From Labia minor (lineage: Eukaryota; Arthropoda; Insecta; Dermaptera; Spongiphoridae): 64,000 nt of DNA. This document shows, one piece after another, positions 52,101 to 64,000 of this stretch (position 1 is its first letter; every line of letters starts with the position of its first letter). The notes below the pieces were generated by a model. The model had not been told where the DNA came from. It did no database searches and worked only from the letters and a program-made list of their open reading frames with translations. The position numbers and the translations under genes are program-made. Location of the stretch: NCBI GenBank assembly GCA_963082975.1, contig CAUJBJ010000010.1:186001-250000 (forward strand). Reading direction: 5' to 3'.

Positions 52101-55100
52101 TGTGATTTTGTTCAAATATTAAAGGGAAAATCCTACTTTTTTAAATACGAGGGATAAAATTATCTTTTATATTTTATTTTATTAATTTTCTGATTCTAAT
52201 GAAGAATAAATTAATATTTGATCGATTTCTTAAATATTTTCATTGAATTCTTACGGATTACTGTGATTTTATTCAAATATTAAAGGGAAAATCCTACTTT
52301 TTTAAATACGAGGGATAAAATTATCTTTTTTATTTTATTTTATTAATTTTCTGATTCTAATGAAGAATAAATTCATATTTGATCGATTTCTTAAATATTT
52401 TCATTGAATTCTTACGGAAAAGTCTGATTTTGTTCAAATATTAAAGGGAAAATCCTACTTTTTTAAATACGAGGGACAAAATTATCTTTTATATTTTATT
52501 TTATTCATTTTCTGATTCTAATGAAGAATAAATTCATATTTGATCGATTTCTTAAATGTTTTCATTGAATTCTTACGGAAAAGTGTGATTTTGATCAAAT
52601 ATTAAAGGGAAAATCCTACTTTTTTAAATACGAGGAATAAAATTATCTTTTTTATTTTATTTTATAAATTTTCTGATTCTAATGAAGAATAAATTCATAT
52701 TTGATCGATTTCTTAAATATTTTCATTGAATTCTTACGGATTAGTGTGATTTTGTTCAAATATTAAAGGGAAAATCCTACTTTTTTAAATACGAGGGATA
52801 AAATTATCTTTTATATTTTATTTTATTAATTTTCTGATTCTATTGAAATATAAATTCATATTTGATCGATTTCTTAAATATTTTCATTGAATTCTTACGG
52901 AAAAGTCTGATTTTGTTAAAATATTAAAGGGAAAATCCTACTTTTTTAAATACGAGGGATAAAATTATGTTTTTTATTTTATTTTATTAATTTTCTGATT
53001 CTAATGAAGAATAAATTCATATTTGATCGATTTCTTAAATATTTTCATTGAATTCTTACGGATTAGTGTGATTTTGTTCAAATATTAAAGGGAAAATCCT
53101 ACTTTTTTAAATACGAGGGATAAAATTATCTTTTATATTTTATTTTATTAATTTTCTGATTCTATTGAAGAATAAATTCATATTTGATCGATTTCTTAAA
53201 TATTTTCATTGAATTCTTACGGAAATGTCTGATTTTGTTCAAATATTAAAGGGAAAATCCTACTTTTTTAAATACGAGGGATAAAATTATCTTTTTTATT
53301 TTATTTTATTAATTTTCTGATTCTATTGAAGAATAAATTCATATTTGATCGATTTCTTAAATATTTTCATTGAATTCTTACGGATTAGTGTGATTTTGTT
53401 CAAATATTAAAGGGAAAATCCTACTTTTTTAAATACGAGGGATAAAATTATCTTTTATATTTTATTTTATTAATTTTCTGATTCTATTGAAGAATAAATT
53501 CATATTTGATCGATTTCTTAAATATTTTCATTGAATTCTTACGGAAAATTCTGATTTTGTTCAAATATTAAAGGGAAAATCCTACTTTTTTAAATACGAG
53601 GGATAAAATTATCTTTTATATTTTATTTTATTAATTTTCTGATTCTATTGAAGAATAAATTCATATTTGATCGATTTCTTAAATATTTTCATTGAATTCT
53701 TACGGATTATTGTGATTTTGTTCAAATATTAAAGGGAAAATCCTACTTTTTTAAATACGAGGGATAAAATTATCTTTTATATTTTATTTTATTAATTTTC
53801 TGATTCTAATGAAGAATAAATTCATATTTGATCGATTTCTTAAATATTTTCATTGAATTCTTACGGATTACTGTGATTTTATTCAAATATTAAAGGGAAA
53901 ATCCTACTTTTTTAAATACGAGGGATAAAATTATCTTTTTTATTTTATTTTATTAATTTTCTGATTCTATTGAAGAATAAATTCATATTTGATCGATTTC
54001 TTAAATATTTTCATTGAATTCTTACGGAAAAGTCTGATTTTGTTCAAATATTAAAGGGAAAATCCTACTTTTGTAAATACGAGGGATAAAATTATCTTTT
54101 TTATTTTATTTTATTAATTTTCTGATTCTATTGAAGAATAAATTCATATTTGATCGATTTCTTAAATATTTTCATTTAATTCTTACGGATTAGTGTGATT
54201 TTGTTCAAATATTAAAGGGAAAATCCTACTTTTTTAAATACGAGGGATAAAATTATCTTTTATATTTTATTTTATTAATTTTCTGATTTTATTGAAGAAT
54301 AAATTCATATTTGATCGATTTCTTAAATATTTTCATTGAATTCTTACGGAAAATTCTGATTTTGTTCAAATATTAAAGGGAAAATCCTATTTTTTTAAAT
54401 ACGAGGGATAAAATTATCTTTTTTATTTTATTTTATTAATTTTCTGGTTCTAATGAAGAATAAATTCATATTTGATCGATTTCTTAAATATTTTCATTGA
54501 ATTCTTACGGATTATTGTGATTTTGTTCAAATATTAAAGGGAAAAACCTACTTTTTTAAATACGAGGGATAAAATTATCTTTTATATTTTATTTTATTAA
54601 TTTTCTGATTCTATTGAAATATAAATTCATATTTGATCGATTTCTTAAATATTTTCATTGAATTCTTACGGATTAGTGTGATTTTGTTCAAATATTAAAG
54701 GGAAAATCCTACTTTTTTAAATACGAGGGATAAAATTATCTTTTATATTTTATTTTATTAATTTTCTGATTCTATTGAAGAATAAATTCATATTTGATCG
54801 ATTTCTTAAATATTTTCATTGAATTCTTACGGAAAATTCTGATTTTGTTCAAATATTAAAGGGAAAATCCTACTTTTTTAAATACGAGGGATAAAATTAT
54901 CTTTTATATTTTATTTTATTAATTTTCTGATTCTATTGAAGAATAAATTCATATTTGATCGATTTCTTAAATATTTTCATTGAATTCTTACGGAAAATTC
55001 TGATTTTGTTCAAATATTAAAGGAAAAATCCTACTTTTTTAAATACGAGGGATAAAATTATCTTTTATATTTTATTTTATTAATTTTCTGATTCTATTGA

Positions 55101-58100
55101 AGAATAAATTCATATTTGAACGATTTCTTAAATATTTTCATTGAATTCTTACGGAAAATTCTGATTTTGTTCAAATATTAAAGGGAAAATCCTACTTTTT
55201 TAAATACGAGGGATAAAATTATCTTTTATATTTTATTTTATTAATTTTCTGATTCTATTGAAGAATAAATTCATATTTGATCGATTTCTTAAATATTTTC
55301 ATTGAATTCTTACGGATTATTGTGATTTTGTTCAAATATTAAAGGGAAAATCCTACTTTTTTAAATACGAGGGACAAAATTATCTTTTATATTTTATTTT
55401 ATTCATTTTCTGATTCTAATGAAGAATAAATTCATATTTGATCGATTTCTTAAATATTTTCATTGAATTCTTACGGATTATTGTGATTTTGTTCAAATAT
55501 TAAAGGGAAAATCCTACTTTTTTAAATACGAGGGATAAAATTATCTTTTATATTTTATTTTATTAATTTTCTGATTCTAATGAAGAATAAATTCATATTT
55601 GATCGATTTCTTAAATATTTTCATTGAATTCTTACGGATTACTGTGATTTTATTCAAATATTAAAGGGAAAATCCTACTTTTTTAAATACGAGGGATAAA
55701 ATTATCTTTTTTATTTTATTTTATTAATTTTCTGATTCTAATGAAGAATAAATTCATATTTGATCGATTTCTTAAATATTTTCATTGAATTCTTACGGAA
55801 AAGTCTGATTTTGTTCAAATATTAAAGGGAAAATCCAACTTTTTTAAATACGAGGGATAAAATTATCTTTTTTATTTTATTTTATTAATTTTCTGATTCT
55901 ATTGAAGAATAAATTCATATTTGATCGATTTCTTAAATATTTTCATTTAATTCTTACGGATTAGTGTGATTTTGTTCAAATATTAAAGGGAAAATCCTAC
56001 TTTTTTAAATACGAGGGATAAAATTATCTTTTATATTTTATTTTATTAATTTTCTGATTCTATTGAAGAAGAAATTCATATTTGATCGATTTCTTAAATA
56101 TTTTCATTGAATTCTTACGGAAAATTCTGATTTTGTTCAAATATTAAAGGGAAAATCCTACTTTTTTAAATACGAGGGATAAAATTATCTTTTATATTTT
56201 ATTTTATTAATTTTCTGTTTCTATTGAAGAATAAATTCATATTTGATCGATTTCTTAAATATTTTCATTGAATTCTTACGGATTATTGTGATTTTGTTCA
56301 AATATTAAAGGGAAAATCCTACTTTTTTAAATACGAGGGATAAAATTATCTTTTATATTTTATTTTATTCATTTTCTGATTCTAATGAAGAATAAATTCA
56401 TATTTGATCGATTTCTTAAATATTTTCATTGAATTCTTACGGATTACTGTGATTTTATTCAAATATTAAAGGGAAAATCCTACTTTTTTAAATACGAGGG
56501 ATAAAATTATCTTTTTTATTTTATTTTATTAATTTTCTGATTCTAATGAAGAATAAATTCATATTTGATCGATTTCTTAAATATTTTCATTGAATTCTTA
56601 CGGAAAAGTCTGATTTTGTTCAAATATTAAAGGGAAAATCCTACTTTTTTAAATACGAGGGACAAAATTATCTTTTATATTTTATTTTATTCATTTTCTG
56701 ATTCTAATGAAGAATAAATTCATATTTGATCGATTTCTTAAATGTTTTCATTGAATTCTTACGGGAAAGTGTGATTTTGATCAAATATTAAAGGGAAAAT
56801 CCTACTTTTTTAAATACGAGGAATAAAATTATCTTTTTTATTTTATTTTATAAATTTTCTGATTCTAATGAAGAATAAATTCATATTTGATCGATTTCTT
56901 AAATATTTTCATTGAATTCTTACGGAAAAGTCTGATTTTGTTCAAATATTAAAGGGAAAATCCTACTTTTTTAAATACGAGGGATAAAATTATCTTTTAT
57001 ATTTTATTTTATTAATTTTCTGATTCTATTGAAGAATAAATTCATATTTGATCGATTTCTTAAATATTTTCATTGAATTCTTACGGAAAATTCTGATTTT
57101 GTTCAAATATTAAAGGGAAAATCCTACTTTTTTAAATACGAGGGATAAAATTATCTTTTATATTTTATTTTATTAATTTTCTGATTCTATTGAAGAATAA
57201 ATTCATATTTGAACGATTTCTTAAATATTTTCATTGAATTCTTACGGAAAATTCTGATTTTGTTCAAATATTAAAGGGAAAATCCTACTTTTTTAAATAC
57301 GAGGGATAAAATTATCTTTTATATTTTATTTTATTAATTTTCTGATTCTATTGAAGAATAAATTCATATTTGATCGATTTCTTAAATATTTTCATTGAAT
57401 TCTTACGGATTATTGTGATTTTGTTCAAATATTAAAGGGAAAATCCTACTTTTTTAAATACGAGGGACAAAATTATCTTTTATATTTTATTTTATTCATT
57501 TTCTGATTCTAATGAAGAATAAATTCATATTTGATCGATTTCTTAAATATTTTCATTGAATTCTTACGGATTATTGTGATTTTGTTCAAATATTAAAGGG
57601 AAAATCCTACTTTTTTAAATACGAGGGATAAAATTATCTTTTATATTTTATTTTATTAATTTTCTGATTCTAATGAAGAATAAATTCATATTTGATCGAT
57701 TTCTTAAATATTTTCATTGAATTCTTACGGATTACTGTGATTTTATTCAAATATTAAAGGGAAAATCCTACTTTTTTAAATACGAGGGATAAAATTATCT
57801 TTTTTATTTTATTTTATTAATTTTCTGATTCTAATGAAGAATAAATTCATATTTGATCGATTTCTTAAATATTTTCATTGAATTCTTACGGAAAAGTCTG
57901 ATTTTGTTCAAATATTAAAGGGTAAATCCAACTTTTTTAAATACGAGGGACAAAATTATCTTTTATATTTTATTTTATTCATTTACTGATTCTAATGAAG
58001 AATAAATTCATATTTGATCGATTTCTTAAATGTTTTCATTGAATTCTTACGGAAAAGTGTGATTTTGATCAAATATTAAAGGGAAAATCCTACTTTTTTA

Positions 58101-61100
58101 AATACGAGGAATAAAATTATCTTTTTTATTTTATTTTATAAATTTTCTGATTCTAATGAAGAATAAATTCATATTTGATCGATTTCTTAAATATTTTCAT
58201 TGAATTCTTACGGATTAGTGTGATTTTGTTCAAATATTAAAGGGAAAATCCTACTTTTTTAAATACGAGGGATAAAATTATCTTTTATATTTTATTTTAT
58301 TAATTTTCTGATTCTATTGAAGAATAAATTCATATTTGATCGATTTCTTAAATATTTTCATTGAATTCTTACGGAAATGTCTGATTTTGTTCAAATATTA
58401 AAGGGAAAATCCTACTTTTTTAAATACGAGGGATAAAATTATCTTTTTTATTTTATTTTATTAATTTTCTGATTCTATTGAAGAATAAATTCATATTTGA
58501 TCGATTTCTTAAATATTTTCATTTAATTCTTACGGATTAGTGTGATTTTGTTCAAATATTAAAGGGAAAATCCTACTTTTTTAAATACGAGGGATAAAAT
58601 TATCTTTTATATTTTATTTTATTAATTTTCTGATTCTATTGAAGAAGAAATTCATATTTGATCGATTTCTTAAATATTTTCATTGAATTCTTACGGAAAA
58701 TTCTGATTTTGTTCAAATATTAAAGGGAAAATCCTACTTTTTTAAATACGAGGGATAAAATTATCTTTTATATTTTATTTTATTAATTTTCTGTTTCTAT
58801 TGAAGAATAAATTCATATTTGATCGATTTCTTAAATATTTTCATTGAATTCTTACGGATTATTGTGATTTTGTTCAAATATTAAAGGGAAAATCCTACTT
58901 TTTTAAATACGAGGGATAAAATTATCTTTTATATTTTATTTTATTAATTTTCTGATTCTAATGAAGAATAAATTCATATTTGATCGATTTCTTAAATATT
59001 TTCATTGAATTCTTACGGATTACTGTGATTTTATTCAAATATTAAAGGGAAAATCCTACTTTTTTAAATACGAGGGATAAAATTATCTTTTTTATTTTAT
59101 TTTATTAATTTTCTGATTCTAATGAAGAATAAATTCATATTTGATCGATTTCTTAAATATTTTCATTGAATTCTTACGGAAAAGTCTGATTTTGTTCAAA
59201 TATTAAAGGGAAAATCCTACTTTTTTAAATACGAGGGACAAAATTATCTTTTATATTTTATTTTATTCATTTTCTGATTCTAATGAAGAATAAATTCATA
59301 TTTGATCGATTTCTTAAATGTTTTCATTGAATTCTTACGGGAAAGTGTGATTTTGATCAAATATTAAAGGGAAAATCCTACTTTTTTAAATACGAGGAAT
59401 AAAATTATCTTTTTTATTTTATTTTATAAATTTTCTGATTCTAATGAAGAATAAATTCATATTTGATCGATTTCTTAAATATTTTCATTTAATTCTTACG
59501 GAAAAGTCTGATTTTGTTCAAATATTAAAGGGAAAATCCTACTTTTTTAAATACGAGGGATAAAATTATCTTTTATATTTTATTTTATTAATTTTCTGAT
59601 TCTATTGAAGAATAAATTCATATTTGATCGATTTCTTAAATATTTTCATTGAATTCTTACGGAAAATTCTGATTTTGTTCAAATATTAAAGGGAAAATCC
59701 TACTTTTTTAAATACGAGGGATAAAATTAGTTTTTATATTTTATTTTATTAATTTTCTGATTCTATTGAAGAATAAATTCATATTTGATCGATTTCTTAA
59801 ATATTTTCATTGAATTCTTACGGATTATTGTGATTTTATTCAAATATTAAAGGGAAAATCCTACTTTTTTAAATACGAGGGATAAAATTATCTTTTATAT
59901 TTTATTTTATTCATTTTCTGATTCTAATGAAGAATAAATTCATATTTGATCGATTTCTTAAATATTTTCATTGAATTCTTACGGAAAAGTCTGATTTTGT
60001 TCAAATATTAAAGGGAAAAATCCTACTTTTTTAAATACGAGGGATAAAATTATCTTTTATATTTTATTTTATTAATTTTCTGATTCTATTGAAGAATAAA
60101 TTCATATTTGATCAATTTCTTAAATATTTTCATTGAATTCTTACGGAAAAGTCTGATTTTGTTCAAATATTAAAGGGAAAATCCTACTTTTTTAAATACG
60201 AGGGATAAAATTATCTTTTTTATTTTATTTTATTAATTTTCTGATTCTATTGAAGAATAAATTCATATTTGATCGATTTCTTAAATATTTTCATTTAATT
60301 CTTACGGATTAGTGTGATTTTGTTCAAATATTAAAGGGAAAATCCTACTTTTTTAAATACGAGGTATAAAATTATCTTTTATATTTTATTTTATTAATTT
60401 TCTGATTCTATTGAAGAATAAATTCATATTTGATCGATTTCTTAAATATTTTCATTGAATTCTTACGGAAAAGTCTGATTTTGTTCAAATATTAAAGGGA
60501 AAATCCTACTTTTTTAAATACGAGGGATAAAATTATCTTTTTTATTTTATTTTATTAATTTTCTGATTCTATTGAAGAATAAATTCATATTTGATCGATT
60601 TCTTAAATATTTTCATTTAATTCTTACGGATTAGTGTGATTTTGTTCAAATATTAAAGGGAAAATCCTACTTTTTTAAATACGAGGGATAAAATTATCTT
60701 TTATATTTTATTTTATTAATTTTCTGATTTTATTGAAGAATAAATTCATATTTGATCGATTTCTTAAATATTTTCATTGAATTCTTACGGAAAATTCTGA
60801 TTTTGTTCAAATATTAAAGGGAAAATCCTACTTTTTTAAATAGGAGGGATAAAATTATCTTTTATATTTTATTTTATTAATTTTCTGATTCTATTGAAGA
60901 ATAAATTCATATTTGATCGATTTCTTAAATATTTTCATTGAATTCTTACGGATTATTGTGATTTTGTTCAAATATTAAAGGGAAAATCCTACTTTTTTAA
61001 ATACGAGGGATAAAATTATCTTTTATATTTTATTTTATTAATTTTCTGATTCTAATGAAGAATAAATTCATATTTGATCGATTTCTTAAATATTTTCATT

Positions 61101-64000
61101 GAATTCTTACGGATTACTGTGATTTTATTCAAATATTAAAGGGAAAATCCTACTTTTTTAAATACGAGGGATAAAATTATCTTTTTTATTTTATTTGATT
61201 AATTTTCTGATTCTAATGAAGAATAAATTCATATTTGATCGATTTCTTAAATATTTTCATTGAATTCTTACGGAAAAGTCTGATTTTGTTCAAATATTAA
61301 AGGGAAAATCCTACTTTTTTAAATACGAGGGACAAAATTATCTTTTATATTTTATTTTATTCATTTTCTGATTCTAATGAAGAATAAATTCATATTTGAT
61401 CGATTTCTTAAATATTTTCATTGAATTCTTACGGATTATTGTGATTTTGTTCAAATATTAAAGGGAAAATCCTACTTTTTTAAATACGAGGGATAAAATT
61501 ATCTTTTATATTTTATTTTATTAATTTTCTGATTCTAATGAAATATAAATTCATATTTGATCGATTTCTTAAATATTTTCATTGAATTCTTACGGAAAAG
61601 TCTGATTTTGTTAAAATATTAAAGGGAAAATCCTACTTTTTTAAATACGAGGGATAAAATTATCTTTTTTATTTTATTTTATTAATTTTCTGATTATAAT
61701 TAAGAATAAATTCATATTTGATCGATTTCTTAAATATTTTCATTGAATTCTTACGGAAAAGTCTGATTTTGATCAAATATTAAAGGTAAAATCCTACTTT
61801 TTTAAATACGAGGAATAAAATTATCTTTTTTATTTTATTTTATAAATTTTCTGATTCTAATGAAGAATAAATTCATATTTGATCGATTTCTTAAATATTT
61901 TCATTGAATTCTTACGGATTAGTGTGATTTTGTTCAAATATTAAAGGGAAAATCCTACTTTTTTAAATACGAGGGATAAAATTATCTTTTATATTTTATT
62001 TTATTAATTTTCTGATTCTATTGAAGAATAAATTCATATTTGATCGATTTCTTAAATATTTTCATTGAATTCTTACGGATTATTGCGATTTTGTTCAAAT
62101 ATTAAAGGGAAAATCCTACTTTTTTAAATACGAGGGATAAAATTATCTTTTATATTTTATTTTATTAATTTTCTGATTCTAATGAAGAATAAATTCATAT
62201 TTGATCGATTTCTTAAATATTTTCATTGAATTCTTACGGATTACTGTGATTTTGTTCAAATATTAAAGGGAAAATCCTACTTTTTTAAATACGAGGAATA
62301 AAATTATCTTTTTTATTTTATTTTATAAATTTTCTGATTCTAATGAAGAATAAATTCATATTTGATCGATTTCTTAAATATTTTCATTGAATTCTTACGG
62401 ATTAGTGTGATTTTGTTCAAATATTAAAGGGAAAATCCTACTTTTTTAAATACGAGGGATAAAATTATCTTTATTAATTTATTTTATTAATTTTCTGATT
62501 CTAATGAAGAATAAATTCATATTTGATCGATTTCTTAAATATTTTCATTGAATTCTTACGGATTACTGTGATTTTGTTCAAATATTAAAGGGAAAATCCT
62601 ATTTTTTTAAATACGAGGGATAAAATTATCTTTTTTATTTTATTTTATTAATTTTCTGGTTCTAATGAAGAATAAATTCATATTTGATCGATTTCTTAAA
62701 TATTTTCATTGAATTCTTACGGATTATTGTGATTTTGTTCAAATATTAAAGGGAAAATCCTACTTTTTTAAATACGAGGGATAAAATTATCTTTTATATT
62801 TTATTTTATTAATTTTCTGATTATAATTAAGAATAAATTCATATTTGATCGATTTCTTAAATATTTTCATTGAATTCTTACGGAAAAGTCTGATTTTGTT
62901 CAAATATTAAAGGGAAAAACCTACTTTTTTAAATACGAGGGATAAAATTATCTTTTATATTTTATTTTATTAATTTTCTGATTCTATTGAAATATAAATT
63001 CATATTTGATCGATTTCTTAAATATTTTCATTGAATTCTTACGGAAAAGTCTGATTTTGTTAAAATATTAAAGGGAAAATCCTACTTTTTTAAATACGAG
63101 GGATAAAATTATCTTTTTTATTTTATTTTATTAATTTTCTGATTCTAATGAAGAATAAATTCATATTTGATCGATTTCTTAAATATTTTCATTGAATTCT
63201 TACGGATTATTGTGATTTTGTTCAAATATTAAAGGGAAAATCCTACTTTTTTAAATACGAGGGATAAAATTATCTTTTATATTTTATTTTATTAATTTTC
63301 TGATTCTAATGAAGAATAAATTCATATTTGATCGATTTCTTAAATATTTTCATTGAATTCTTACGGATTACTGTGATTTTATTCAAATATTAAAGGGAAA
63401 ATCCTACTTTTTTAAATACGAGGGATAAAATTATCTTTTTTATTTTATTTTATTAATTTTCTGATTCTAATGAAGAATAAATTCATATTTGATCGATTTC
63501 TTAAATATTTTCATTGAATTCTTACGGAAAAGTCTGATTTTGTTCAAATATTAAAGGGAAAATCCAACTTTTTTAAATACGAGGGACAAAATTATCTTTT
63601 ATATTTTATTTTATTCATTTACTGATTCTAATGAAGAATAAATTCATATTTGATCGATTTCTTAAATGTTTTCATTGAATTCTTACGGAAAAGTGTGATT
63701 TTGATCAAATATTAAAGGGAAAATCCTACTTTTTTAAATACGAGGAATAAAATTATCTTTTTTATTTTATTTTATAAATTTTCTGATTCTAATGAAGAAT
63801 AAATTCATATTTGATCGATTTCTTAAATATTTTCATTGAATTCTTACGGATTAGTGTGATTTTGTTCAAATATTAAAGGGAAAATCCTACTTTTTTAAAT
63901 ACGAGGGATAAAATTATCTTTTATATTTTATTTTATTAATTTTCTGATTCTATTGAAGAATAAATTCATATTTGATCGATTTCTTAAATATTTTCATTGA
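49192..64000. repeat. 161-bp satellite array, block 3
   Basis: The same satellite resumes directly after the retrotransposon in the same orientation, with about 92 monomers to the window end, where it is cut mid-monomer. The first anchor after the element (49304) and the last before it (42367) are 6937 bp apart. Subtracting the element and one 5-bp target copy (6776 bp) leaves exactly 161 bp, so this is the continuation of block 2. The eight-monomer order seen in block 2 recurs here (57568 to 58857), and variant blocks from 32-42 kb recur at 61.5-63.2 kb. Confidence 0.97.

Noticed and set aside
1..64000. CENP-B box within the satellite
   Set aside because: No monomer contains anything close to the TTCG....CGGG core; the monomer has very few CG dinucleotides.

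Overview
The window is eukaryotic repeat DNA. About 57 kb of the 64 kb is one AT-rich tandem satellite with a 161-bp monomer (about 20% G+C, estimated by hand from one representative monomer). Two insertions interrupt it: a 267-bp perfect fold-back element near 22 kb and a full-length, apparently intact BEL/Pao LTR retrotransposon at 42.4-49.2 kb. BEL/Pao elements are known only from animals. The very AT-rich sequence and the element type suggest an arthropod, probably an insect, but I cannot name the species. I see no host single-copy gene, tRNA or rRNA gene, CRISPR array or bacterial feature.

Layout: satellite block 1 (1-21936); fold-back element (21937-22203) with a 12-bp target duplication; satellite block 2 (22204-42420); BEL/Pao element (42421-49191) with identical 722-bp LTRs, TG...CA ends and the 5-bp target duplication TTTAC; satellite block 3 (49192-64000). 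The array runs off both window ends, so its true length is unknown. Removing each insertion plus one copy of its target duplication restores the 161-bp register exactly. Both are therefore clean insertions into an existing array.

The satellite is not a simple monomer array. Monomers fall into recurring variant types. In places they form an eight-monomer higher-order unit of 1288 bp. Larger blocks of about 17, 36 and 41 monomers have been copied along the array, and a 57-bp truncated monomer recurs in four linked places. This is the pattern expected of unequal exchange or amplification in a centromeric or heterochromatic satellite. The location is inference.

The retrotransposon has one open Gag-Pol polyprotein of 1720 residues: Gag, zinc knuckles, aspartic protease, reverse transcriptase, RNase H, integrase and a BEL-type C-terminal domain. 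It has a primer-binding site matching the tRNA-Tyr 3' end, a polypurine tract and no env. Identical LTRs and an unbroken ORF imply a very recent insertion.
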